Assembly (NCBI RefSeq): GCF_018811945.1
Contig: NZ_JACRVU010000012.1
Location: forward strand, 17,553-81,552
Direction of reading: 5' to 3'
Source of the DNA: Gluconobacter sp. P1C6_b
GTDB taxonomy: Bacteria > Pseudomonadota > Alphaproteobacteria > Acetobacterales > Acetobacteraceae
DNA length: 64,000 nt
The translations under genes were made by a program, and so were the position numbers. How positions within the stretch are numbered: position 1 is the stretch's first letter; each line of letters starts with the position of its first letter. Shown here piece by piece: positions 9,377 through 19,825 of the stretch. The notes under the pieces were generated by a model. That model made no database searches. It was not told the origin of the DNA and saw nothing but the letters and a program-made list of their open reading frames with translations.

Positions 9377-9622
9377 TTACTTCAGCAAAGGGTTGGCGAA
9401 AAGCAGAAGCAGGGCAATGACCAGGCAATAAATGGCCATGGTCTCGATCATGGCGAGCCCCACAAACAGCGTCCGGGAAATGGTTCCTGCGGATTCAGGC
9501 TGACGCGCAATGGCATCCATGGCGGCGGCAACAGCCCGCCCTTCAGCCAGCGCCGGCCCTATCGAGCCGACTGACACCGCCATCGCGGCGGAGACGATAC
9601 TTGCCAGAGCGAGCCAGTTCAT
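9377..9622 (-). CDS. atpE: N-ATPase c subunit (rotor ring)
   Basis: 81 residues, a two-helix hairpin with the polar loop ARQPE. The ion-carrying carboxylate is Glu60 in helix 2 (MIETMAIY). Helix 1 has Glu27 at the position of the Na+-ligand Gln of Ilyobacter c subunits (PALAEGRA). Thr61 and Tyr65 match further Na+-site positions, while Met62 replaces a Thr. This two-glutamate pattern is typical of N-ATPase rings. Na+ ligands have been noted in such rings, but at least one N-ATPase is reported to use protons, so the coupling ion stays open. It overlaps atpB by 4 bp. Confidence 0.93.
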   Translation of the reverse strand: MNWLALASIVSAAMAVSVGSIGPALAEGRAVAAAMDAIARQPESAGTISRTLFVGLAMIETMAIYCLVIALLLLFANPLLK

Positions 9623-10320
9623 GAGCAGGATCCTGTATTTTTAATGGATTGAGGCGCGGTAGGTCTGGTCAGCGCGCCAGCGATGAAGACCATGGCGAGA
9701 ATGGCGAAAATATATGCCTGCACGGCTCCCGTCAGGAGATCGAGCGCCATGAGAGGAATGGGAACGAGCAGTCCGGCAAGGGAGAGGACGATCCCGATGA
9801 TGAAAACACCGGCCATGACATTCCCGAACAGCCGGACCATGAGCGAAAAGGTACGCGTGACCGTCCCGATCAGGTTGAGAGGCACCATGACGACGCTGGG
9901 CCATAAAAAACTGCGGAGATAGCCCGTGACACCCCCAGAACGGACGCCGAAAATAATGATGGCCAGAAAGACGATGATCGCCAGTGCCGCATCCGTTGCC
10001 AGAATGGCCGTAGGTGGCTCGACACCAGGCACGAGCGAAGACCAGTTGGCCACAAGGATGAAAAGGAAAAGCGTGCCCACGAAAGACCGGTATGGCGCAG
10101 GTTCGGTGCGCATGGTCTCGCGGATCTGCCGGTCAAGCGCCGTGACACCCAGTTCGAGTAGCGTCTGGAGCCGACCGGGCCGGCCAGAGGTCAGGGTGCG
10201 GGAAATCCAGGCGCCCCCGAGCGTAAGGACGACCATGATCCCCCATGTCGTCACCACAGGCTGCGTCACCGGAACCGGGCCGATATGGAACAGGATATGG
10301 CTTGAAAGCGGCGACATCAT
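9619..10320 (-). CDS. atpB: N-ATPase a subunit (ion channel)
   Basis: 233 residues with about five membrane helices. The essential stator arginine is in TRTFSLMVRLFGNVMAG, the family signature in the fourth helix. The C-terminal helix pair (AVQAYIFAILAMVFIAGA) matches the family. The protein forms the half-channels that load and unload ions on the c ring in the inner membrane. It overlaps atpE and atpR by 4 bp each, so the operon is probably translated by coupling. Confidence 0.92.
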   Translation of the reverse strand: MMSPLSSHILFHIGPVPVTQPVVTTWGIMVVLTLGGAWISRTLTSGRPGRLQTLLELGVTALDRQIRETMRTEPAPYRSFVGTLFLFILVANWSSLVPGVEPPTAILATDAALAIIVFLAIIIFGVRSGGVTGYLRSFLWPSVVMVPLNLIGTVTRTFSLMVRLFGNVMAGVFIIGIVLSLAGLLVPIPLMALDLLTGAVQAYIFAILAMVFIAGALTRPTAPQSIKNTGSCS

Positions 10321-10631
10321 TGCAACGGTCCCTCTTCGCCGGTCCTGAAGCCGGGATCAGTGCGGGCCTTCATGATCCGAAGAACAAGCGGTCGCCCCAC
10401 AAGAACACCGCAGGTCGCCCAGAGGAACGGGGCGGTTCCACTTCGCGCGGCAAGATAAAGCAGCCCACACAGCAGCAAAAAACGCCCTAGCAGCATCGCT
10501 ATGGCCACAGGGCGCCTTGAGGACGTCATCAGGAACTGCACATTGACCCACAGGGCCGCCACATGAATACTTCCGGCAAGCAGCCCCGCCAGAAGCCAGC
10601 CAAGGCACGTGAGAATTTCTTTTTCAGTCAT
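10317..10631 (-). CDS. atpR: AtpR, N-ATPase-specific membrane protein
   Basis: 104 residues with three predicted helices (ILTCLGWLLAGLLAGSIHVAAL, then two more). AtpR occurs only in N-ATPase operons, between atpQ and atpB, exactly where this gene lies. It has been proposed to interact with the c ring through conserved Arg in membrane segments and to help assembly; this is not shown by the sequence. It overlaps atpQ by 8 bp. Confidence 0.82.
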   Translation of the reverse strand: MTEKEILTCLGWLLAGLLAGSIHVAALWVNVQFLMTSSRRPVAIAMLLGRFLLLCGLLYLAARSGTAPFLWATCGVLVGRPLVLRIMKARTDPGFRTGEEGPLQ

Positions 10632-10910
10632 GGGGATGACTCATCCATTTCCAGGCGCTCCAGCCACCCGCCGCAAATCCGGCCATGAGCAGGACGGCTG
10701 AGAAGGCGACCCCCGTGCCCCAGCAGTGATCCAGCCACCGTCCCAGCAGAAGCCCGCCAAGAGGCGGCGTGATGATCGTCCAGCCAAGGACACCAATCCG
10801 GGCAAGATGCTGCGTGACGTTGACGTCTCCGTCCGTCTCGCCTGTGCGCTGGCGGTTCATGCGCTGCCGAATGGCGGCTTCCATCTCGTCAGCCTCGGGG
10901 CTGTCATCTT

Positions 10911-10914
<4 letters not shown>
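10624..10914 (-). CDS. atpQ: AtpQ (AtpI-like) N-ATPase membrane protein
   Basis: 96 residues. The N-terminal third is charged (Glu/Asp/Arg), followed by two helices (IGVLGWTIITPPLGGLLLGRWLD and FSAVLLMAGFAAGGW), the AtpI/F0F1-ATPase-assembly fold. I chose the ATG at 10914 because it overlaps the atpC stop as ATGA, like the other junctions. AtpI-type proteins are thought to help c-ring assembly or Mg2+ supply. Confidence 0.82.
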
Positions 10915-12784
<1,870 letters not shown>

Positions 12785-13092
12785 TTAGTCTCCTTTGAGC
12801 GCGCCGTATCGCAGGGCAGCCCTCTTTTGCCACTCCTCAATAAACCCGCGTCTCCGAGACGTCGATATTTGCGCGGAGACAGTGAGCGGATTCATAAAAT
12901 GATAATAGATCCCTCATCACAGTGTCGCCATTCATGTCCATATACACTGAACGTCCTGCGACGGTCAGGCAAGACCATGTCCGCACGACGCTGAAATCAA
13001 ATCGCCTGTCGCAAAACGATCATGTTTCTGCAGTCGCATCCGTCTGGGCGCTCCAATAAATTAAGGAAAGGTAAACAAACCATGGATCAGTG
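12785..13092. other. Divergent promoter region between atpD and the Pit gene (308 bp)
   Basis: No gene is seen. The stretch is AT-richer than its flanks and must hold the promoters of the ATPase operon (minus) and of the phosphate transporter (plus). It contains a perfect 13-bp palindrome at 12849-12861 (CGTCTC-C-GAGACG), which could be an operator. A purine-rich ribosome binding site for the plus-strand unit is at 13063-13071. I cannot identify promoter boxes with confidence. Confidence 0.5.
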
Positions 13093-14718
13093 ATGTCTGA
13101 AACGACCCTAGGCTCCCCCGCGGAGATCCCGGCCCCGTCGCGCCCCGATATGAATGGAGGCAACAAGCCCCTTCATGTCGCACTTTTCTTTATCGTGCTG
13201 ATCGGCGCTCTGGGATTTGCCGCGTTCAGCATCCTTCAGGACATGCATTCGGTTGGTGAAGGTGCCCTCGCGACAGGTACGTTCGTGATGCTCGGCATTG
13301 CCCTGATCATCGCGCTGGCCTTTGAGTTCGTTAACGGCTTCCACGACACGGCCAACGCGGTCGCAACCGTCATCTACACCCGCAGCCTGCCGCCGCTCGT
13401 GGCCGTCATCTGGTCCGGTTTCTGGAACTTCCTCGGCGTCGCCATCTCCACTGGCGCGGTGGCCTACAGCATCGTAACGCTCCTGCCCGTGGAGCTGATC
13501 CTTCAGGCTGGAAGCAGCGCAGGGTATGCCATGATCTTCGCTCTGCTGATCGCGGCCATCGTCTGGAACCTCGTCACCTGGGCCTTTGGTATTCCCAACA
13601 GTTCGTCCCACGCTCTCGTGGGATCGATCATGGGCGTCGGTCTGGCCAACCAGCTGATGTCACCGACAGGGGCGGCTACTCAGGGCGTGGACTGGGGACA
13701 GGTCGAGAAGGTTTTTTCCGCCCTCCTTTTCAGCCCGATCTGCGGCTTCGTCATGGCCGGACTGCTGCTTCTCGTCATGAAGGTTCTGGTCCGCAACAAA
13801 GCGCTCTATCAGGCTCCCGAGGGCGACACCCCGCCGCCGCTCTGGATCCGCGCGCTGCTGATCTTCACCTGCACGGGCGTTTCGTTCTCGCATGGTGGCA
13901 ATGACGGACAGAAAGGCATGGGTCTGATCATGCTGATCCTGATCGGCGCGGCCCCCACGGCTTATGCGCTGAACCGAGCGATGCCTGAAAGCGCCATGCC
14001 GGCCTTCATCCAGTCGTCATCGGAAGCAGAAAAGATCTTCCTCACCCATGCTCCGAAGGAGCCCACAGCTCTGACGGCCGAAAATGCCCGCGAGATCGTG
14101 GGCGCTGGTCTGCGCGCCAAGTCCATCGCGTCTCCCGAAACCTATGACGCCCTGGCCATCCTCAGCGACGACATCTCCGCCTCGGTCAAGACCTACGGCT
14201 CCATGAAGGCCGTCCCTGCAGCCGCCGTCCCGAACGTCCGTACGGACATGTATCTGGTCGCTGACGCCATCCGCGTCATGGGAGAAGCTCAGGACTTTAC
14301 CCCTGCGGAAAAGAAGTCCCTCAAATCCTTCCAGTCCGAACTGTATCACGGCACCCGCTTCATTCCGCTCTGGGTCAAGGTCTCCGTCGCCATTGCCCTG
14401 GGCCTTGGCACGATGGTCGGATGGAAGCGTATCGTCGTGACGGTTGGTGAAAAGATCGGCAAGACCCACATGACCTACGCCGAGGGCGCATCGGCCGAAA
14501 TCGTGGCAATGACGACCATTGGTCTTGCAGAAGGCTACGGCCTGCCCGTCTCCACCACGCATATCCTGTCCAGCGGCGTCGCCGGAACCATGGCTGCCAA
14601 CGGGTCGGGCGTTCAGTTCGCCACCCTGCGCTCCATGGCGCTGGCCTGGGTCACGACCCTGCCCGCCGCAATGGCGATTGCAGGGATCCTGTACGTCCTG
14701 TTCCGTCAGATTTTCTGA
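13093..14718 (+). CDS. Inorganic phosphate transporter, Pit family
   Basis: 541 residues. The two family repeats are present: FVNGFHDTANAVATVIYT near residue 80 and the C-terminal GLPVSTTHILSSGVAGTMA. SFSHGGNDGQKGMG lies in the middle. About ten membrane helices flank a long hydrophilic loop (roughly residues 295-425) that is longer than in the second Pit protein of this window. It should import phosphate, probably as a metal-phosphate complex, by ion symport. A start at GTG 13090 is possible; the ATG at 13093 overlaps the stop of a three-codon reading frame (see findings). The stop abuts that of the convergent Nudix gene. Confidence 0.92.
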   Translation: MSETTLGSPAEIPAPSRPDMNGGNKPLHVALFFIVLIGALGFAAFSILQDMHSVGEGALATGTFVMLGIALIIALAFEFVNGFHDTANAVATVIYTRSLPPLVAVIWSGFWNFLGVAISTGAVAYSIVTLLPVELILQAGSSAGYAMIFALLIAAIVWNLVTWAFGIPNSSSHALVGSIMGVGLANQLMSPTGAATQGVDWGQVEKVFSALLFSPICGFVMAGLLLLVMKVLVRNKALYQAPEGDTPPPLWIRALLIFTCTGVSFSHGGNDGQKGMGLIMLILIGAAPTAYALNRAMPESAMPAFIQSSSEAEKIFLTHAPKEPTALTAENAREIVGAGLRAKSIASPETYDALAILSDDISASVKTYGSMKAVPAAAVPNVRTDMYLVADAIRVMGEAQDFTPAEKKSLKSFQSELYHGTRFIPLWVKVSVAIALGLGTMVGWKRIVVTVGEKIGKTHMTYAEGASAEIVAMTTIGLAEGYGLPVSTTHILSSGVAGTMAANGSGVQFATLRSMALAWVTTLPAAMAIAGILYVLFRQIF

Positions 14719-15438
14719 TCAACCTCTGACGCATTGTGCGGATTTCAGATCCGCACAATGCTGTTGGTACAGATGCCAGCTCAGCAGACAATGGGCATTC
14801 GGCGTATGACGCGGCATGTCTTTCAGCGGAACGACACAGACTGTCGTGTGCTCGTGTTCATTCGCCAGCCCACCCTTCCGATCAAGCAGCCCGTCCATTT
14901 CCGCCCGTGTGAGAACGATGTCCACGGCGTAAAGCATCATCTCTTCGCTACTCCCACCGGGCGACAGAAAAACCGGCGTCTCACGCAGTCTGTAAGGCCT
15001 GCCAGCTGTGAGGTTCAGTCCCGTCTCCTCGCGCAGTTCGCGAAGAGCGGCCACTTCAGCGGCCTCCCCGTCAATCACGCCAGCCGGTAAAGCCGTCACC
15101 ATCTGCCCGACCGGTAGCCGCGCCTCACGCACCAGAACGACATAACGCTCGGCCGGCTTCTCCTTCACAGTCACCACCGGCATGATGGAGACCGTCGGGG
15201 CCCGAAGCACGGCAAAGCAGGGCATTTTCGCTTCTTCGTTCCACGCATCGGCCTCAACAACCACAAAACCAACGCGCGAGCCGAACATCAGCACATCACG
15301 GACAAGAACGGAGCAGAGATCGAAACTGGACCGGGTCTTTGCGATCCAGCCTGAAAACTGTGGAGCGTTCAGGACTTTTTCCCGAAGCTCCAACGATATG
15401 CCCGTCCCAAAATGGACTGGAACATCCTGCTGCGTCAT
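14719..15438 (-). CDS. Nudix hydrolase (ADP-sugar pyrophosphatase-like)
   Basis: 239 residues. The Nudix box is clear: E-x7-RELREETGL preceded by LPAGVIDG, which gives the acidic helix that binds Mg2+ and cleaves a nucleoside diphosphate linked to X. The LPAG lead-in is typical of the ADP-ribose/ADP-sugar pyrophosphatase branch. The N-terminal 80 residues form an extra domain. The last 12 codons are encoded by an inverted repeat that may terminate the convergent Pit gene. The start at 15438 is chosen over one five codons earlier; spacing to a ribosome binding site is weak for both. Confidence 0.8.
   Translation of the reverse strand: MTQQDVPVHFGTGISLELREKVLNAPQFSGWIAKTRSSFDLCSVLVRDVLMFGSRVGFVVVEADAWNEEAKMPCFAVLRAPTVSIMPVVTVKEKPAERYVVLVREARLPVGQMVTALPAGVIDGEAAEVAALRELREETGLNLTAGRPYRLRETPVFLSPGGSSEEMMLYAVDIVLTRAEMDGLLDRKGGLANEHEHTTVCVVPLKDMPRHTPNAHCLLSWHLYQQHCADLKSAQCVRG
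14731..14761 (+). terminator. 13-bp perfect inverted repeat after the Pit stop, inside the Nudix 3' end
   Basis: GCATTGTGCGGAT, loop TTCAG, ATCCGCACAATGC. It starts 13 bp after the Pit stop codon and would form a stable hairpin in the Pit transcript. There is no clear U tract, so it may be a pause site or 3' stabiliser rather than a classic terminator. It also encodes most of CADLKSAQC at the C-terminus of the Nudix protein. Confidence 0.55.
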
Positions 15439-15535
15439 GATCCGATCTCTCATTCCTGCTTCTCAGGCACCAGAAGAACCGTCTTCCATAATGCCTGTCG
15501 AAGCAACTCCGAGGAGATGAGGCACCCTACCGCCC

Positions 15536-16555
15536 TTACAGGCTCCCCATGAGAACCGCGGTATCGATCATCCTGTTCGAGAAGCCCCATTCATTGTCAT
15601 ACCAGCTACAGATATGGATCATCTCGCCATCCCGGATCAGCGCGGTCTGCGTCGCGTCGAAACTGGAAGATGCCGCGCTGTGATTGAAATCGCTGCTGAC
15701 GAGCATGCCATCGCTGTAGTCCAGAACTCCAGCAAGAGCCCCCACGGACGCCTCATGGAAGGCAGCGTTGATTTCATCCACCGATGACGGAGCGCGCGAC
15801 GGCACGAAATCGAGCGACACCATTGAGACATTCGGTGTCGGCACCCGAAGCGAAGATCCGGCCAGCCGTCCTTTAAGATGGGGCAGGACAAGACCGATCG
15901 CCTTGGCCGCCCCCGTGGACGTCGGGACCATGTTCTGACCGGCCGCCCGTGCGCGCCTCAGGTCGCGATGCCGGCGATCCACGATCTGTTGATCGCCCGT
16001 ATAGGAATGGACCGTCAGCATGTAACCGCATTTGACGCCGAACGCCTCGTCCGCAACCTTTACCAGCGGCGCCAGACAGTTGGTCGTGCACGACCCATTC
16101 GAGACAACCGTCATATCCCGTTTGAGTGCATCATTGTTCACGCCATACACGATCGTCGCGTCCGCATCACTTGCCGGAGCGGAGACGAGAACCTTTCGCG
16201 CTCCCGCCTGCAACAGAGGCTGCACAGCCTGTTTCGACGTAAAGAGCCCGGAGCACTCCATAACGACATCCACGCCATCAAGCGCAACCGCCCCCGGCTC
16301 ACGCTCCGAGGAAATACGGATCGGTCCGTAGCTGCGGCCATGCGCTTCGATCCTCAGCTGATCGCCTTCAAGATGGACCTTCCCTGAAAACCGTCCGTGA
16401 ATGCTGTCATAGACCAGCATATGAACCTTGTCCTCGACACTGCCTGGACCATTGATGACAACGGGAACAATGTCGGTCCGTCCGCTCTCGATAATACTTC
16501 TCAAGGTCAGACGCCCGATACGTCCAAATCCATTGATCCCGATCTTGACTGCCAC
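15536..16555 (-). CDS. gap: Glyceraldehyde-3-phosphate dehydrogenase, type I
   Basis: 339 residues from a GTG start, preceded by GGAGA with 7-nt spacing; the upstream extension of the frame has no family match. VAVKIGINGFGRIGR is the Rossmann start. The catalytic Cys is in SNGSCTTNCLAP, and HSYTGDQ, RRARAAGQN and WYDNEWGFSNR match the family. The residue that normally selects NAD+ (Asp of INDL) is Gly36 here (INGPG), so use of NADP+ or both cofactors is likely. Erythrose-4-phosphate dehydrogenase is the main alternative. It lies 68 bp downstream of galP on the same strand. Confidence 0.9.
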   Translation of the reverse strand: MAVKIGINGFGRIGRLTLRSIIESGRTDIVPVVINGPGSVEDKVHMLVYDSIHGRFSGKVHLEGDQLRIEAHGRSYGPIRISSEREPGAVALDGVDVVMECSGLFTSKQAVQPLLQAGARKVLVSAPASDADATIVYGVNNDALKRDMTVVSNGSCTTNCLAPLVKVADEAFGVKCGYMLTVHSYTGDQQIVDRRHRDLRRARAAGQNMVPTSTGAAKAIGLVLPHLKGRLAGSSLRVPTPNVSMVSLDFVPSRAPSSVDEINAAFHEASVGALAGVLDYSDGMLVSSDFNHSAASSSFDATQTALIRDGEMIHICSWYDNEWGFSNRMIDTAVLMGSL

Positions 16556-16623
16556 GATACCGTCTCCGTTTGATGCCCCGATGTCAGGGCCTGTCCTTTT
16601 GTGAATGAGGGGAAGGCCTGCGC

Positions 16624-18024
16624 TTACAGGCCGATACGATTGAGGGGCTTGCCGGCCATGAGATTCCGCTCGATCTGCTCCAGCGATACGCCACGGGTTT
16701 CCGGCACGAACTTCATTGTCACAAAAATGAAGATGAGATTGAGCAAGGCGTAGAGCCAGAAAGTCTGGGCACTTCCCAGTGTCGTCAGAAGCGAGAGGAA
16801 GGTCAGACCAACAATCATGTTGGTGCCCCAGTTTGTGAAGGTCGAGCACCCGATGCCGAAGTCACGTCCCTTCATGGGCTGCACTTCGGAGCACAGGATC
16901 CACACCAGCGGCCCGGCGGAAAATGCAAACCCGACGATGAAGCACAGCAGCATCGCAACAGCCGCGTAACGCGCCAGGTCGCTGTTGCCCGTGCCGAAAT
17001 ACAGCAGCATTCCGACCGTAAACATGCCCAGCGCCATCATGATAAAACCCGCAATCAGCATGGGCCGACGGCCCCAGCGATCGACATATCCAATGGCGAT
17101 GAACGTGGAGAGCACATTGACCAGCCCCACGATCACTGTGCCCCACAGGGCAGCACTGGTGCCGAAACCTGCCATCTCAAAGATATGCGGCGCGTAGTAC
17201 ATGACCACGTTGATGCCGGTGAACTGCTGGATCGCCTGAAGGGCCACACCCAGATAAACCGCCCGGCGGAAATTCGGGTTTTTCTTGAAAAGCGTATATC
17301 CGCCGTCTGCCTGTGCAAGCTGATCGCGGATTTCGACGATCTCGTCCCGTGCATGCGCGTCATTGCCACGCAGGCCGTGCAGGACGTCGAACGCCTCATC
17401 ATGCCGCCCCCGCAGAACCAGCCAGCGCGGGCTGTCCGGCAGGAACAGGACGCCGATAAGGAACAATACGCCCGGGACGCCCACGATCCCGAGCATCCAG
17501 CGCCAGGATCCCGAATAGGCCAGAAGCGCATCGGAGATGAACGCGACCAGAATGCCTACTGTGATCATGAGCTGATAGACGGAAATCAGGGCCCCGCGAT
17601 GCTGCTGGTGCGCAATTTCCGAAATATAGAGTGGAGCGGTAAAGCTCGCGACGCCGATTGCCAGTCCGAGGACCACACGTCCCGCGATCAGGACCGGAAC
17701 GGAAGGCGCCAGCGCACAGAGTGCCGACCCGGAAATGAAAAGCAGTGCCGAGATGATCAGCAGCTTTTTGCGGCCCAGAATGTAAGACAGCCGTCCACCA
17801 AACAGGGCCCCGAGTGCTGCTCCGACCATCATGCCGGAGACAATGCACTCCTTGCCGAAATCATTGACCTGAAACTCGATACCGATGAATTTCAGCGCTC
17901 CGGATATGACACCCAGATCCAGCCCGAACATCAGACCTGCCACCGCAGCCAGTGTGGCTACGAGGGCACTTCTGCCGTTGAGTGAAACGCGCGGAACGCT
18001 CTGTACGACGCCAACGTCACTCAT
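16624..18024 (-). CDS. Sugar:proton symporter, MFS sugar-porter family (GalP-like)
   Basis: 466 residues with twelve predicted helices. Sugar-porter signatures are present: GRKKLLIISA after helix 2, RVVLGLAIGVASFTAPLYISEIA, PDSPRWLVLRGR at the end of the first half, QQFTGINVVMYYAPHIF in helix 7, and PETRGVSLEQIE at the C-terminus. These match GalP/XylE/AraE-type hexose or pentose symporters. It is followed on the same strand by gap and Nudix genes. The catabolic cluster ends 108 bp upstream on the same strand, so the transporter could be read through from it, but no shared operator is seen here. Confidence 0.9.
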   Translation of the reverse strand: MSDVGVVQSVPRVSLNGRSALVATLAAVAGLMFGLDLGVISGALKFIGIEFQVNDFGKECIVSGMMVGAALGALFGGRLSYILGRKKLLIISALLFISGSALCALAPSVPVLIAGRVVLGLAIGVASFTAPLYISEIAHQQHRGALISVYQLMITVGILVAFISDALLAYSGSWRWMLGIVGVPGVLFLIGVLFLPDSPRWLVLRGRHDEAFDVLHGLRGNDAHARDEIVEIRDQLAQADGGYTLFKKNPNFRRAVYLGVALQAIQQFTGINVVMYYAPHIFEMAGFGTSAALWGTVIVGLVNVLSTFIAIGYVDRWGRRPMLIAGFIMMALGMFTVGMLLYFGTGNSDLARYAAVAMLLCFIVGFAFSAGPLVWILCSEVQPMKGRDFGIGCSTFTNWGTNMIVGLTFLSLLTTLGSAQTFWLYALLNLIFIFVTMKFVPETRGVSLEQIERNLMAGKPLNRIGL

Positions 18025-18132
18025 AACCGTGTTCCTTTTCTTGGTCTTCTTCTGTGATCGGAAGAAACACTTCGGCAGCCATGAATTCCGAGTTCTGCAT
18101 GGATACCGTTACTTTGATCTGGCCTACAAAAC

Positions 18133-19782
18133 TTACATATTCGGGTAATTGGGCCCGTCCCCGCCCTGCGGCGGCGTCCAGACGATGTTCTGGGACGGGT
18201 CCTTGATGTCGCAGGTCTTGCAGTGCACGCAGTTCTGGAAATTGATCTGAAAACGTGGCTTCCCCGCGTCCTCGACAATCTCGTAAACCCCGGCCGGGCA
18301 GTAACGCTGCGCAGGCTCGGCATAAACCGGCAAATTGACCGCGATCGGAATGTCAGCATTCCTGAGCTTCAGATGGCAGGGCTGGTTCTCGTGATGATTG
18401 GTGAACGAAAACGCCACATTGGTCGTCCGGTCGAAGCTCAGCTTTCCATCCGGCCTGGGATAGACAATCGGCGAAAAATCCGCCGCCTTCCCCGTCGACG
18501 CAGCATCCGTCTTGTGATGATGCATCGTCCCGAACAAAGGCGCTCCGGTCAGCGACGCCGTCCACATGTCCAGACCACCCAGTACAATCCCGCCCGCCAG
18601 CCCGTACTTCTCCCAAAGCGGCTTGACGTTACGGACAAGCTTGAGGTCCCGGCCAACGGGCCCTTCCCTCAGTGCGGTTTCATAAGCGGTGAGTTCATCA
18701 CCACTCCGGCCATCCCGGATCGCTGCATAAGCGGCCTCTGCCGCATGCATCCCCGAATAGATGGCATTGTGGCTGCCCTTGATCCGCGGAACATTCACAA
18801 GCCCCGCAGAACAGCCCAGCAGCGCACCACCGGGGAAAACGACTTTCGGAATGGACTGCCATCCGCCCTCGGAAATCGCGCGCGCCCCATAGGCGATCCG
18901 CTTCCCGCCTTCCAGCAGACCCGCCATCAGCGGATGATGCTTGAAACGCTGGAACTCACGATACGGGTCGAGATAGGGGTTTTCGTAGCTCAGATGCACG
19001 ACGAACCCGACACAGACCTGATTATTGTCGAGGTGATAGACAAACGCGCCTCCACCCGCATTGCGCCCCAAAGGCCATCCCATAGTGTGAACGACCGTGC
19101 CCGGTTTATGCCGGGCCGGGTCCACCTCCCAGATTTCCTTCAGGCCAATCCCGAACTTCTGCGGATCCCTGCCATCCGACAGGCCATAATGCCTCATGAT
19201 CTGTAGCGCTAAAGATCCCCGTGCCCCCTCGCCGATCAGCACGTACTTTCCCGCCAGGATCATGCCCGGTTCGTAATTCTCGCCCGGCGTGCCATCCGCA
19301 TTCCGTCCGAACTCACCAGCGACCACACCCCGGATTTCGCCTTTCTCGCCATACACAAGCTCACTGGCCGCCATGCCGGGAAAGATCTCCACGCCCAGCC
19401 CTTCTGCCGTTTCGGCAAGCCAGCGACAGACATTTCCCAGCGAGACGATGTAGTTGCCATGATTGTTCATGAAAGGCGGCATGAGCCAGTTGGGCAGACG
19501 CGTCTGCCCCTTCTCGCCCAGGACATAGAAGCTGTCCGTTTCCACCGGCACGGTGATCGGCGCGTTCATTTCCCGCCATTTCGGCAGCAGGACATTCAGC
19601 GCGCATGGATCAATAATCGCACCGGAGAGGATGTGGGCGCCAACCTCGGATCCCTTGTCCAGCACGACGACGGACAGGTCCGGGTCAAGTTGCTTGAGAC
19701 GGATGGCAGCGGACAGGCCTGCGGGCCCGGCACCGACGATGACGACGTCATAATCCATGCTTTCGCGTTCAATGACCGTCAT
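18133..19782 (-). CDS. Electron transfer flavoprotein:ubiquinone oxidoreductase
   Basis: 549 residues, full length for ETF-QO. The N-terminal FAD site is DVVIVGAGPAGLSAAIRL near residues 11-28. The C-terminal [4Fe-4S] cluster has Cys in YCPAGVYE and in NCVHCKTCDIKD. A membrane-associated segment lies between. The enzyme takes electrons from reduced ETF and passes them to ubiquinone in the inner membrane. The start at 19782 has a GGGAGAAG ribosome site. It is the last gene of the unit with the acyl-CoA dehydrogenase and both ETF subunits, 43 bp after etfA. Confidence 0.93.
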   Translation of the reverse strand: MTVIERESMDYDVVIVGAGPAGLSAAIRLKQLDPDLSVVVLDKGSEVGAHILSGAIIDPCALNVLLPKWREMNAPITVPVETDSFYVLGEKGQTRLPNWLMPPFMNNHGNYIVSLGNVCRWLAETAEGLGVEIFPGMAASELVYGEKGEIRGVVAGEFGRNADGTPGENYEPGMILAGKYVLIGEGARGSLALQIMRHYGLSDGRDPQKFGIGLKEIWEVDPARHKPGTVVHTMGWPLGRNAGGGAFVYHLDNNQVCVGFVVHLSYENPYLDPYREFQRFKHHPLMAGLLEGGKRIAYGARAISEGGWQSIPKVVFPGGALLGCSAGLVNVPRIKGSHNAIYSGMHAAEAAYAAIRDGRSGDELTAYETALREGPVGRDLKLVRNVKPLWEKYGLAGGIVLGGLDMWTASLTGAPLFGTMHHHKTDAASTGKAADFSPIVYPRPDGKLSFDRTTNVAFSFTNHHENQPCHLKLRNADIPIAVNLPVYAEPAQRYCPAGVYEIVEDAGKPRFQINFQNCVHCKTCDIKDPSQNIVWTPPQGGDGPNYPNM

Positions 19783-19825
19783 GACTCTTCTCCCTGTCCG
19801 AAGGTGATACCGAGGCTGCGCATGG

